A stretch of DNA of 64,000 nucleotides from JBKHAJ01 sp964641125 (lineage in GTDB: Bacteria; Spirochaetota; Spirochaetia; SPDA01; CAZSGZ01), in contig CAZXMO010000003.1 in assembly GCA_964641125.1 (NCBI GenBank), positions 1-64,000 on the forward strand, written 5' to 3'. The notes beneath the pieces are model-generated. The model was not told the DNA's origin and made no database searches. It saw nothing but the letters and a program-made list of their open reading frames with translations. Both the position numbers and the translations under genes were made by a program. The stretch's first letter is position 1; each line of letters starts with the position of its first letter. Below, piece after piece: positions 51,420-60,488 of this stretch.

Positions 51420-53721
51420 CGGTACCTCCTTGACGGTCCTTCTCCTCTAAAGCTCGGAGTATATCCTGCCTGGTAATCGGCAGCTTCGTAAAGCGTATCC
51501 CCGTTGCTGCGGCCACCGCATTGGCGAAGGCCGCAACGGTCCCCGCCACCGGGGGTTCGCCGATTCCCTTCGCGCCGAAGGGACCGCTCGGGTTGGCCTC
51601 CTCCACGGCGATCGGCTCGGTGTCGATTCGGTCGAGCATAGTGGGCACGGCGTAATCCGCGAAATTACTATTCAACACCGTTCCGGCGGAATATTCGATC
51701 TTTTCCATATGGGCGAGGCCGAAGCCGATGAGGGAGGCCCCCTGCACCTGCCCCTCGAAACCGAGGGGGTTTATGACCTTTCCCACATCGTGACACGCGG
51801 CGTGTCTCAGCACCTTGACCTTACCGGTATACCTGTCGATCCGGACGTCCATACGGTGGGTCCCGAAGTTATAGGCGATATAGATATTCCCCTGATGAGT
51901 TTCGTGATCGTAATCCGCTGCGGGAGCCTGAGAAAACTCGAGATGCATGAGGGGAAATCCTGTCCAGTATGCGGCGGTCGCCGCCTCAGACAGGGGGATT
52001 ACGGTATTTTTATCCCCTTCGATGCGTACGGTATTTTCCCCTATCCTTATCGATTCCTGATCGGCGCCGGTCATGAGGGAGACCATTTTTTCGAGACTCT
52101 CCCTGACCGCCCTAGCCGCCTTTTCCACGGCCTTTCCCCCGACGGTGGTGCTCCGGGATGCCACGGTGGGGCCCGAATCGTGGACTCCGTCGGTATCGAC
52201 GAGCTTGACGGTTACCCTGTCCACGGTCACCCCCAGGATTTCCGCGGCAACTTGCGCATATACGGTCTTAGCACCCTGTCCGAGCTCGGTAAGACCTACT
52301 CCGACTAAGACGCTTCCGTCCTGACTCATCTGGACCGAAGCCCCCACAACATCGACCCCCTCGGCGCCGTTGGATATCCCCTGGAGAAGACACGAGTAGC
52401 CGGTCCCCCGGAGATACCGCCCGCCGGATCCGGCGGTCTCGGTCTCTTCATTTATAGGAGGGAGTTCGATTTCGGCAATTCGATCGATTGTCTGGATGAG
52501 CCCCACAGATTCGTCGAAGACTTGACTGGTCGCGGTGGCGTCGCCGGGTTTGAGTCCGTTTTTTCTTCTGAACTTTAGCTTGTCCATACCGATCTTTTCC
52601 GCCGCCTCGTCCATCTGTGATTCCGAGGCGAATGTAACCTGGGGGACCCCGAACCCCCTGAAGGCGCCGCAGTAGGTCTTATTGGTATACACTGTAGTCG
52701 CCTCGACGAAGACATTGTCGATAGTGTAAGGACCGGCGGCATGGATGAGTCCCTTCATGGTGACGAAGGGACTCTCCGAGGCGTAGGCTCCTCCGTCGAG
52801 GAGGACGTATATCTTCCGGGCTGTGACCGTTCCGTCCTTCTTCACACCGGTGGCAATCCTGATTCGCGACGCGTGCCTGAAGTTCGAGCCTATCACCGAC
52901 TCCTCCCGGGTATGCTCGATCATTACCGGCCGTCCCGTTATCACGGCGGCGGTCGCCGCGAGGGAGCCGATTTCCGTTGCCACGTCGTCCTTTCCGCCGA
53001 AAGACCCGCCGGTAAAGGCCTGGACCACCTTGACCCGGGAAGCCGGATATCCGATATTCGCCGCGACATGTCCCCTGATGTGGAAGGGGGATTGGCAGGA
53101 GGCGTATACGGTAATACGCCCGTCGCTCTCGGGGACCGCGCACACCGCCTCCGGCTCCATGTAGGCGTGCTCCTGGAAGGATGTCTCATACTCTCCCTCC
53201 ACTACGAAGTCGGCCTCACCCAATCCCTTTTCCGCGTCCCCCTTGGTCAACCGGCGGGAAAAGGTGACGTTACCGTTTTCGTGGATCTTCCGAGCGTCTT
53301 CCGCGAGGGCCTCGTCCACCGTCAGAATCGGTTCGTAGGGCTCGATGACCGATTCGATCAGCTCCGCCGCCTCCCGGGCACCCCTCCTCGAGTCGGCGAC
53401 CACCAGGGCCACCGATTCGCCGGCGTAACGTATCTCCCCCTCGGCGAGAATGGGCTGATCGAAGGGGGGGAGAATTCCTATCAGATTGGGTCCGAGGAGG
53501 TCCTTCGCGGTAATTATTTCCACGACTCCTTCCGCCCGGGAGGCGGCCCCGGTTTTAACCTCCCGGAGGTGTCCCGCGGGAACACCCGCCCGCGCCGCGG
53601 CCCCGTGGAGCATACCCGGAAAGCGCATGTCCCCGGTGAACCGTGCCGCTCCGGTAACGAGCTCGATTCCGTCTACCTTTCTAACCGGTTTTCCGACTGT
53701 GCTGTAATTCGACTTATTCAT
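51412..53721 (-). CDS. Xanthine dehydrogenase-type molybdenum-binding subunit
   Basis: A 769-residue large subunit of a molybdenum hydroxylase. Motifs: KVDGIELVTGAARFTGDM at the N-terminus, QAFTGGSFGGKDD, CGAFRGFGVPQV, and the catalytic glutamate in GAKGIGEPPVAG near 730. It oxidises purines or related heterocycles in family members. Separate Fe-S and FAD subunits follow the bacterial XdhABC arrangement. It overlaps the Fe-S subunit gene by 8 bases. Whether it uses the labile selenium cofactor of selenium-dependent hydroxylases cannot be seen. Confidence 0.92.
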   Translation of the reverse strand: MNKSNYSTVGKPVRKVDGIELVTGAARFTGDMRFPGMLHGAAARAGVPAGHLREVKTGAASRAEGVVEIITAKDLLGPNLIGILPPFDQPILAEGEIRYAGESVALVVADSRRGAREAAELIESVIEPYEPILTVDEALAEDARKIHENGNVTFSRRLTKGDAEKGLGEADFVVEGEYETSFQEHAYMEPEAVCAVPESDGRITVYASCQSPFHIRGHVAANIGYPASRVKVVQAFTGGSFGGKDDVATEIGSLAATAAVITGRPVMIEHTREESVIGSNFRHASRIRIATGVKKDGTVTARKIYVLLDGGAYASESPFVTMKGLIHAAGPYTIDNVFVEATTVYTNKTYCGAFRGFGVPQVTFASESQMDEAAEKIGMDKLKFRRKNGLKPGDATATSQVFDESVGLIQTIDRIAEIELPPINEETETAGSGGRYLRGTGYSCLLQGISNGAEGVDVVGASVQMSQDGSVLVGVGLTELGQGAKTVYAQVAAEILGVTVDRVTVKLVDTDGVHDSGPTVASRSTTVGGKAVEKAARAVRESLEKMVSLMTGADQESIRIGENTVRIEGDKNTVIPLSEAATAAYWTGFPLMHLEFSQAPAADYDHETHQGNIYIAYNFGTHRMDVRIDRYTGKVKVLRHAACHDVGKVINPLGFEGQVQGASLIGFGLAHMEKIEYSAGTVLNSNFADYAVPTMLDRIDTEPIAVEEANPSGPFGAKGIGEPPVAGTVAAFANAVAAATGIRFTKLPITRQDILRALEEKDRQGGTDG

Positions 53722-54193
53722 TCCCGTTTCGCTCTATCAGCTCCGCCGCGTGCTCGACGGCTTCGACTATCTTCGTATACCCGGTGCATCGGCAGAAGTT
53801 TCCGCTCAAAGCTTCGGCTATCCTCGTCCGGTCAGGTTTCGGTTCCTCGTCTAAGAGTGCCTTGGTGCTCAGCACCATCCCCGGCGTGCAGAAGCCGCAT
53901 TGGACGGCCCCCTTCTCGAGGTAGGCGTCCTGTATGGGATGCAGGCCGCCGTCGTGCCCGTGAATCCCCTCAATAGTAGTCACCCGGGTGCCGTGGAGCT
54001 TGGCCGCGGTCAGGAGACAGCTGTTCACGGTACGTCCGTCGACAATTACCGTGCAGGCGCCGCACTCTCCCTTCCCGCATCCCTCTTTCGTGCCGGTAAG
54101 TCCGAGCCGGTCTCTGAGGATGTCCAGAGCGCGCTCGTCTCCGTTCACCTCGAGGGTTATCTCTTTTCCGTTGCAGATAAAATCAAGCTTCAT
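53714..54193 (-). CDS. Xanthine dehydrogenase-type [2Fe-2S] subunit
   Basis: A 159-residue electron-transfer subunit. The N-terminal plant-type cluster is CGKGECGACTVIVDG followed by CL. The second cluster is CGFCTPGMV with CRCTGY. The start was set at ATG 54193 with GGGGG upstream, which overlaps the FAD subunit gene by 11 bases. It passes electrons from the molybdenum site to the FAD subunit. Confidence 0.94.
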   Translation of the reverse strand: MKLDFICNGKEITLEVNGDERALDILRDRLGLTGTKEGCGKGECGACTVIVDGRTVNSCLLTAAKLHGTRVTTIEGIHGHDGGLHPIQDAYLEKGAVQCGFCTPGMVLSTKALLDEEPKPDRTRIAEALSGNFCRCTGYTKIVEAVEHAAELIERNGNE

Positions 54194-55052
54194 CGTTGCC
54201 CCCTCCCCGCGTGAAGATTTCCGACACCGCATCCGCTACCAGCTGCCCGGTTACCGATGCCCGGTAATCTCCGGTGGCCCTCACATCGTTTATCGGACGG
54301 ATGTCCTTTCGCACCGTTTCCGATAGAGTCTCCCGTTCGATTTCCTCGCGCCCTCGGCCGGTCATGTACTCTTCCGCCGAATAAAGCCTGACCGGTACCG
54401 GCGCCACGCTTCCCGCGGCAGCCCGGACCCGTGTTATCCTCAAGTCTCCGTCGAGTACACTCCACACCGCCGTGTTCACCTGGGATATCGCCTGTCCCTC
54501 CCGCTTTCCGATCATCCGGAACGCTGAAATCCCTTCGAGGGATTTCTGAGGCAGTACGACCGCGGCGAGGAGCTCCCCAGGCTTGCGTACGGTCATCTTC
54601 GGACCGGTGAAGAATTCCTCGGCCTTTATCCTCCGTTCTCCGTCTAGGGATCGGAGAACGAGCTCCGCTTCGAGACAGACAAGTGGAGCCAAGGTGTCTC
54701 CGCAGGGAGACCCGTTGCAGATGTTCCCCCCGAGGGTCGCGAGATTTCGGATCTGCGGGCTCCCTATAGCCTGAGCCCCCTGCCTGAGGCACGCGGGTAT
54801 CATCGTTCCGTCCGACTGTGCAATTTCGGCAATGGTGACGCAGGCGCCGATAACGCAGTCCCCGTCAGTGTATCGGATGTCTCTCAGCTCCTCTAATCCG
54901 GTGATATCGAGGAGTCCCGCGGGATCTTTGATCCTGTCCGCCCTCTGGACCATCAGATCGGTACCGCCCGCGATTATCTCGACACCCTTACCCGCCGCGA
55001 GCTCGAGGGCCTCCGCGATGTTGTGTGCTCTATAGTATACCGGTTGCTTCAT
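54183..55052 (-). CDS. Xanthine dehydrogenase-type FAD-binding subunit
   Basis: A 289-residue CoxM/XdhB-type flavoprotein. The FAD-binding signatures are AGGTDLMVQ near residue 32 and ATLGGNICNGSPCGD near 105. It ends in the CO dehydrogenase flavoprotein C-terminal domain (VSQVNTAVWSVLDGD, RVRAAAGSVAPVPVRL). It forms the third subunit of the hydroxylase and starts seven bases after the MoaD-like gene. Confidence 0.92.
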   Translation of the reverse strand: MKQPVYYRAHNIAEALELAAGKGVEIIAGGTDLMVQRADRIKDPAGLLDITGLEELRDIRYTDGDCVIGACVTIAEIAQSDGTMIPACLRQGAQAIGSPQIRNLATLGGNICNGSPCGDTLAPLVCLEAELVLRSLDGERRIKAEEFFTGPKMTVRKPGELLAAVVLPQKSLEGISAFRMIGKREGQAISQVNTAVWSVLDGDLRITRVRAAAGSVAPVPVRLYSAEEYMTGRGREEIERETLSETVRKDIRPINDVRATGDYRASVTGQLVADAVSEIFTRGGGNDEA

Positions 55053-55059
55053 AGTTGTC

Positions 55060-55356
55060 TCAGCCGCCTTCCATTCCGGTTGCGATTACATATTCCTCTT
55101 CGAACCTGCCTCGCCCCACCGCGGGCGCCTCGAGATGATCGATCCTCTCCAAACCTCCCGCCTCGTTCCGCCGGAAAACGAGCACTCCGTCGTAGAGATC
55201 CCCCTTTTCGAAGAGCCTCAAGCTCCTATACGCCTTCTCCACCTCCCGCAGGGTCGAGGCTAAGGACATATTTTCCTCCGGGAGCTCTATCACGGTATTC
55301 CGTTCTCCCGCGCATGTCCTGATATGACCTACGAACTCGATCCTCACCCGGCTCAT
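55060..55356 (-). CDS. MoaD/ThiS-like sulfur carrier linked to AOR
   Basis: A 98-residue ubiquitin-fold protein starting at ATG 55356, which overlaps the AOR stop by four bases (ATGA). The C-terminus is ...ATGMEGG, ending in the Gly-Gly tail that is adenylated and thiocarboxylated in MoaD. MoaD-like proteins next to AOR-family tungsten or molybdenum enzymes supply sulfur for the pterin dithiolene. A longer in-frame reading upstream would run into AOR codons and is not supported. Confidence 0.8.
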   Translation of the reverse strand: MSRVRIEFVGHIRTCAGERNTVIELPEENMSLASTLREVEKAYRSLRLFEKGDLYDGVLVFRRNEAGGLERIDHLEAPAVGRGRFEEEYVIATGMEGG

Positions 55357-57164
55357 CTCCCTGAAATCTCCAGCTCTCTCAGTTTTTCCCCTCCCGGTAC
55401 GCCGTCCCGGTCCCATCCGCGGAGACTGTAGTACTCCTCGAGCATTTCCGTAAATCGCCCCTTGTCCATAACCGCGGCTTCCGAAACCTCTCCAACGATG
55501 GGCTCGAAACACCTCTCGGGAAGCATGTCGTCCTGCTTGGTCAACCCCGCCCGGACATTGAACAGCCGCTCCAGATTCCATGTGCGCTCTCCGATTCGGA
55601 CGAACTCCTCCCAGGACATATCCCGTCCCACCGCCGCCTTCAGATATCTAGGATAGTAGTCGTGATCGGTGACGAATTCGTGGAACCGGCAGCTTATGAG
55701 GGTAAAGATAGCATTGACGGTGTTCTGGATTCCGATGACCATCTCGGCCTTTCCCTCGTAGCTGTCCATATCGACAGCCCCGATAATCTCGGCACCGATG
55801 GGGGCCCTCTTGTGGCAGGCCCCGCGGTTCGATGTGGCAAAGGCGAGTCCGGTTCCCTTCATCCGCCGGGGCATCCAGGCGGCGAATCCTGAGTTCTTGA
55901 CCTGCATGGCGAACTCCTTTCCCGCGCCTATTTTTTCCGCGGCTTTAGCGGGCCCGAGGGCCAGAGTGTCGCCGATACCCTCCCTCTTTCCTATCTTGTG
56001 CAAGAGGGCGAGCACGGTCTCCGGTTTTCCGAACTCGAGATCGATACCCGGTTCGCCGATGAGTCCCCGCTCTCCCATCTCCAGGGCCCAGGCGATGGTT
56101 ACTCCGACGGTGAGGCTGTCCATACCGTATTCCTCGGTCAGTCTGTTCGCCTCGGCGAGAACGTCGGGGTCCCGGTTTTCCAGGTTGGACCCCAGGGAGT
56201 ACATGGTCTCGTACTCGGGCCCCCGGGCCCAGGCGTCTTTTCCGCCGTGATCCTTGTACCTATGGACCCGCCCGCAGTGAACGGGACAGCTGAAGCAGGA
56301 AACCCACTTGGTAGAGAAGTCCTTCTCGTACCGCTGCCCGTCGATGAGATCGGCCCCCTCGAAAGCCCCTTTTTGATGATTCCGCGTCGGAAGACCGCCC
56401 CGGCTCTGGACGAGAGACATCCCCGCTCCGGTCCCGAAACGCGAGAAGAGTCCCACGAGATTGTACTCCTCATCGCAGGCGGACATGATGACCGTCATGT
56501 TGTCGGCGACGCACCGTGAAAATTCCTTTCGGTCGTAGACGTCGACGGGTACCGAGCCCCTGATACCGACCCCCTTGATCCTTTTCGATCCGAGGACGGC
56601 TCCGGCTCCCCCACGGCCGAAGGTGCGGGTTTCGGAGAATATCGAACCCATGGCCACACCCTTTTCTCCGGCCGGGCCGATGGAGAGGGTTCTGTACCCG
56701 CTCCCGTAGGTATTTTTTATGTACGTTTCGGTCTCTTCGGTGGAAGTCCCTAAAACCGGTGACGCGTCGACGAACCGGACTTCGTCGTTATCGATCAGGA
56801 TCAGGCTCCACTCGTCGCACCGTCCTTCGAAGATGATTCCGTCGATTCCCGCGAACTTGATTTCCGCTCCGAGGAAACCCCCGGCGTAGCAGTTGAGGAT
56901 GGTCCCCGACAGGGGCGATTTGGTGACGATACACGCCTGAGGGTGCATGGGAGCCGCGGTCCCGGTAAGAGGACCGACGGTGAGGACGATCTTGTTCGCG
57001 GGATCGAGGGGATCGATCCGGGGATCTACTTCGTCGAAGAGGATTTTCGTACCGTACCCGATACCGCCGATGTATTCCCGCACTTCCCCGGGCACTTCCC
57101 AGGGTGACGCCTTTTTCTCGCCGCACTCGATTCTCAAGATCCGGTCTCTCATACTGCCCGGCAT
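55353..57164 (-). CDS. Aldehyde:ferredoxin oxidoreductase family protein
   Basis: A 603-residue AOR-family enzyme binding a bis-pterin tungsten or molybdenum cofactor. The start is ATG 57164 (an in-frame start further upstream lies in the ferredoxin gene). Features: GTKILFDEVDPRIDPLDPANK, the pterin-binding TFGRGGAGAVLGSKRIKG, the [4Fe-4S] cysteines in CFSCPVHC and GACHKR. It oxidises aldehydes or reduces carboxylates with ferredoxin. The four-cluster ferredoxin encoded directly upstream is the likely partner and the MoaD-like protein downstream the likely cofactor factor. Confidence 0.9.
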   Translation of the reverse strand: MPGSMRDRILRIECGEKKASPWEVPGEVREYIGGIGYGTKILFDEVDPRIDPLDPANKIVLTVGPLTGTAAPMHPQACIVTKSPLSGTILNCYAGGFLGAEIKFAGIDGIIFEGRCDEWSLILIDNDEVRFVDASPVLGTSTEETETYIKNTYGSGYRTLSIGPAGEKGVAMGSIFSETRTFGRGGAGAVLGSKRIKGVGIRGSVPVDVYDRKEFSRCVADNMTVIMSACDEEYNLVGLFSRFGTGAGMSLVQSRGGLPTRNHQKGAFEGADLIDGQRYEKDFSTKWVSCFSCPVHCGRVHRYKDHGGKDAWARGPEYETMYSLGSNLENRDPDVLAEANRLTEEYGMDSLTVGVTIAWALEMGERGLIGEPGIDLEFGKPETVLALLHKIGKREGIGDTLALGPAKAAEKIGAGKEFAMQVKNSGFAAWMPRRMKGTGLAFATSNRGACHKRAPIGAEIIGAVDMDSYEGKAEMVIGIQNTVNAIFTLISCRFHEFVTDHDYYPRYLKAAVGRDMSWEEFVRIGERTWNLERLFNVRAGLTKQDDMLPERCFEPIVGEVSEAAVMDKGRFTEMLEEYYSLRGWDRDGVPGGEKLRELEISGR

Positions 57165-57165
57165 A

Positions 57166-57567
57166 TCATTCCCCCTTCTTCCGTATCGCCTGAGTCGCGC
57201 ACTCCGGAACGCACGCCGGCTCTCCGCCGCAGAAATCGCACTTCCACGCCTTTTTGCCGACAAAGGTTATTGCATCGTAAGGACAGGCGTCCATGCAGGC
57301 CCTGCATCCGATACACTCCTCTTCATCGATGACGACGGTCCCCCCGTTTTCCCGGATCGCGTCGACGGGACACGATTCTATGCAGGGATGACCTTCGCAG
57401 TCGTCGAATCGGCACACCCTGAACACAGGATCCCCCGGCCACGCCCGGTCGACGAAGATTCGGGACTCTTTCATATCCACCCTTTCCGTCTGAACGATGG
57501 AACAGGCAATCATGCATCGCCTGCATTCGGTACAGCGCTTCAGATCTATTTCAAAACCCGTTAGCAT
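57166..57567 (-). CDS. Ferredoxin-like protein with four [4Fe-4S] motifs
   Basis: A 133-residue HycB/CooF-type electron carrier. Four cysteine sets are seen: CTECRRCMIAC, CRFDDC with CIESC, CIGCRACMDAC and CDFCGG with CVPEC. Its stop is one base before the AOR start, so it is the probable electron partner of AOR. GGAGAAG precedes its ATG. It lies between glycine reductase and AOR in the array and could link both to the PreA-like and XDH enzymes. Confidence 0.9.
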   Translation of the reverse strand: MLTGFEIDLKRCTECRRCMIACSIVQTERVDMKESRIFVDRAWPGDPVFRVCRFDDCEGHPCIESCPVDAIRENGGTVVIDEEECIGCRACMDACPYDAITFVGKKAWKCDFCGGEPACVPECATQAIRKKGE

Positions 57568-57582
57568 AATTCTCTTCTCCGA

Positions 57583-60153
57583 TTACAGATATCCGCCGTC
57601 TTCGAGGACTCGAAGCGCGGATTCGGCGTCCTCCCCGGCAACCATTACCACGGGACCGGTACATCCCATCCCGGCTTCGGCATATATTCCCCGTTTCGAC
57701 AGGAGTGCCGCCGCACTATCGATTTCGAGGACGTCGATCCCTTCTATTTCCTTCCCCACCGGTTTTTTAGGCGGTCCGGAGGCCGCTGATTCGGGGACCC
57801 GCGGTTCCCGAACCTTGCCGATCACGCTTCCCGCGGCAAGAAACCTTCCATAGGTTTCGGCGACCACCCCGGGCAAGTTTCCCCGGACCATCCGCGCAAG
57901 ATAAAGGAGGGCCGCGCCGGTTACCTCCGGGGAGGTCGCCCTGGAGATGATCCCCACCAAGGATTCCATGCACACCCCGATACCCGGACCGTATCCGGAA
58001 CCCTTCGTCTCGATAGTTCCGTCGGTCTCCGAAGCCGCGAGGAGCTTCATGATAAGGTTCCCCGTCAGGCTGTCGCACACCGCGACGTCCACGGTCCCCG
58101 CGAGGACATCATTTCCTCTGAGGAGCTCATCGCCGCGGGCGGAACCCGTGAGGTTGAGGTCGAAACCGTTCGCCGTTGTTTCTTTGAGCCGTCTTAAAGC
58201 CGTCTGGGCTCCTTCCAGATTGATAAGCCCTACCTTCGGCCGAACGATTCCGTACGTCCTCGCGACACTGACGCCCAAGACGGTGTTCAGGACCAGTGCC
58301 TCCACCCGGCTCGTAGAAACCGTTCCGGTTGTCGTGGCGATGAACAGCGGTTTTCCCTCCGTCTTCGTGTTCACCATCCCCACCGTGGCCACTCCTACGG
58401 GAAAAGGATAATGAAAGGTCAGTGCTCCGTCGATCTTCTTTTCCGCGAGGGCTCCGGACATTTCCCGGTGGGCTTCTTCCGGGGTCCCCTCCTCGGAACC
58501 GAAGAAGACTATCTCGAGGTTCGGATCGTCCTCGGCGGCCGATTCTGCCCCCCGTATCAGCTCGTCCGTTCCGGCTTCGCTCCCCGGGAGGGTCAGTCCC
58601 AGGGCAACCGGGCCGTCCCCGGTATACCCGGAAAAATCGAGGGGTATGCGGAAACTTTCCGCCGTCGGCGCCGCGGAGATTGCCGAAGGTCCGGCATCGG
58701 AGGATTCGAAGAGTATCGATACCCCGTCGAAGAGATTGGTCATCCTCCCTAAGAAGAGACTCCCCTTGCCTATGACCATCGCCCGGGTAACAGTCCCCAT
58801 CTCGGCGTACCGGAGGAGCCAGCCTAAGGCGGGGACCCCCGACGGAATATGCCCCTGCGTCGGGGCCCATCCCGAGACCCCGTGTTCATTGATAAAATCG
58901 GGTATAGAACTCCGCTCTATTTCTTTCTTCATCACCGCCATGGCGGCTATCATCTTGAGGTTTGCCTCGGTTACGTTTCCCGCGCCGGCGTTCTCGGTGA
59001 TCTCCGGGTTCTGGAGCTCCGGAGCGTAGAGGTCCACATCGGAAAGACCGAATCCGCCGGAGGCAAGGGGGTCCGTCACGAGGTCCTGTATGACCGCCTG
59101 AGGGGAAGCGCCCGACCCTATCCTGTGCCTTCCCACCACGTCGGTACGGATGACCAATCCCCGCCCCTCACGTCTCACGAGGACCGCGAAGCCTGCCATG
59201 CAGTCCTCGAGGACCGGGAGTCCCTTCTCGATGTGTTTTTTGGAATTCATCCCCAGCTTAGCGGTGGTCCCCCCGGCGGTGACGACGACCGATTCGAAGA
59301 TCCCCGACCGTACCAAACCCGCCGCCTGGAGAATACCGTGGACCGGTCCCGCGCAGAAGGACCTGGTGTCGCTGCCGGTGGCCCGAGAGAGGCCCGAGAG
59401 CTCTCCTACGGCCTTCGCGAAGTTGCCTCCTCCCCGCTGGTTGATGTCTCCGCAGGCCTCCTCGGAGGTCTCGATGATATAGTCGATACTTTCCGGATCC
59501 ACCGAGTTTCGGTTCAGCAGATCTCTGACCGTGTAGACCGCGGTCGCCTTGGCGGCTAAGTTTTCGAGAATCGTGTGGGCATGGAGATTGACGTCGTCGG
59601 GATGGGCCGACCGGACGCATCCGACCACCTCACCTTTTGATTCTAGCGGCAGCGCCCCCTCGGCTATCTCCTTCTCGAGGGAACTCTTCTCGATCCCCTT
59701 CCTGTGTTTCGGTGTGATAAGCCCGGATAAGACCGGATCTTTCTCGAGGATCGAGAAAATCAGCTCCGAGAAATCCTGTTCTAAGGCCACGAGATCGAAG
59801 ACGTCGGCAACCTTCACGAGACTGTAGAGAAGCTCTTCCGACAGGATCGATCCGAACCGACCCCGGCATGCACGGCCCTCCATTTCGAATTCGCCGCCGG
59901 GTCCCGCCTTTTCGTACCAGGGGCGCGGAGGAAGCTCTCTCGGGTCGATGTTCCCGATGTAAGCCTGATTCGGAAGATATCCCGCAACGTCTTCGAAGCT
60001 TCTCAGCCGGCCGGCGAAGAGCTGTGCGAACTCGGCACCTCCCTCGGTCCGCTTCGTTTCGGCGTGAGGGGCGCTCCCGTAGGCAGCCGTGAAAAAGGGC
60101 GCGTGAAAGAGGCTGTAGGCGGCCGCGGTCAGGACGGGGAAACTATCAGGCAC
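57583..60153 (-). CDS. grdC: Glycine reductase complex C, GrdC-GrdD fusion
   Basis: An 856-residue protein joining the two subunits of component C, which usually come from separate genes. Residues about 1-515 match the thiolase/FabH-like beta subunit GrdC, with the active cysteine in DTRSFCAGPVHG. From about 520 on, the sequence matches the PlsX/Pta-like alpha subunit GrdD (VGMVNTKTEGKPLFIATTTGT, GLINLEGAQTAL, MGCTGPVVM near the end, the last with a reactive cysteine). Component C releases acetyl phosphate from the carboxymethyl-selenoether on GrdA. The reading frame runs through the join without a stop. It overlaps trxA by 8 bases. Confidence 0.9.
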   Translation of the reverse strand: MPDSFPVLTAAAYSLFHAPFFTAAYGSAPHAETKRTEGGAEFAQLFAGRLRSFEDVAGYLPNQAYIGNIDPRELPPRPWYEKAGPGGEFEMEGRACRGRFGSILSEELLYSLVKVADVFDLVALEQDFSELIFSILEKDPVLSGLITPKHRKGIEKSSLEKEIAEGALPLESKGEVVGCVRSAHPDDVNLHAHTILENLAAKATAVYTVRDLLNRNSVDPESIDYIIETSEEACGDINQRGGGNFAKAVGELSGLSRATGSDTRSFCAGPVHGILQAAGLVRSGIFESVVVTAGGTTAKLGMNSKKHIEKGLPVLEDCMAGFAVLVRREGRGLVIRTDVVGRHRIGSGASPQAVIQDLVTDPLASGGFGLSDVDLYAPELQNPEITENAGAGNVTEANLKMIAAMAVMKKEIERSSIPDFINEHGVSGWAPTQGHIPSGVPALGWLLRYAEMGTVTRAMVIGKGSLFLGRMTNLFDGVSILFESSDAGPSAISAAPTAESFRIPLDFSGYTGDGPVALGLTLPGSEAGTDELIRGAESAAEDDPNLEIVFFGSEEGTPEEAHREMSGALAEKKIDGALTFHYPFPVGVATVGMVNTKTEGKPLFIATTTGTVSTSRVEALVLNTVLGVSVARTYGIVRPKVGLINLEGAQTALRRLKETTANGFDLNLTGSARGDELLRGNDVLAGTVDVAVCDSLTGNLIMKLLAASETDGTIETKGSGYGPGIGVCMESLVGIISRATSPEVTGAALLYLARMVRGNLPGVVAETYGRFLAAGSVIGKVREPRVPESAASGPPKKPVGKEIEGIDVLEIDSAAALLSKRGIYAEAGMGCTGPVVMVAGEDAESALRVLEDGGYL

Positions 60154-60466
60154 CTAAAATCTCCTCGAGCTTGGATTCCACCTCGTCGATTTCGAATTCC
60201 TTGGAGAACGAGGCTTCCTTTGTCCCGTCCCGGTAGATAAGGATAGACGGAAGACCCATCACCTTTTCCCGGATGGCGAGCCTCCGGTTCCCCTGAATGT
60301 TGACCTTAGCGAACTCCGCCTTGTCCTCGTATTTTGCGGCGAGGTTCTCGAAATCCGGCATCATCTCCACGCATTCCTCGCACCCGTCGCTCCAAAAATC
60401 GACCACCACGACTCCGTCCGACTCGAGGACCGCCTCGTCGAAGGTGTCTTTATGTAGTTCTTTCAT
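60146..60466 (-). CDS. trxA: Thioredoxin with CEEC active site
   Basis: A 106-residue thioredoxin. The active site reads FWSDGCEECVEMMP, so the usual C-G-P-C is replaced by C-E-E-C. The cis-proline is in GLPSILIYRDG. In glycine reductase systems thioredoxin re-reduces the selenoprotein and is encoded in the grd cluster, as here. The acidic dipeptide should alter the redox potential and partner choice; this is inference. Confidence 0.9.
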   Translation of the reverse strand: MKELHKDTFDEAVLESDGVVVVDFWSDGCEECVEMMPDFENLAAKYEDKAEFAKVNIQGNRRLAIREKVMGLPSILIYRDGTKEASFSKEFEIDEVESKLEEILGA

Positions 60467-60488
60467 ACCGTTTCCGTCCTTTGAATCG

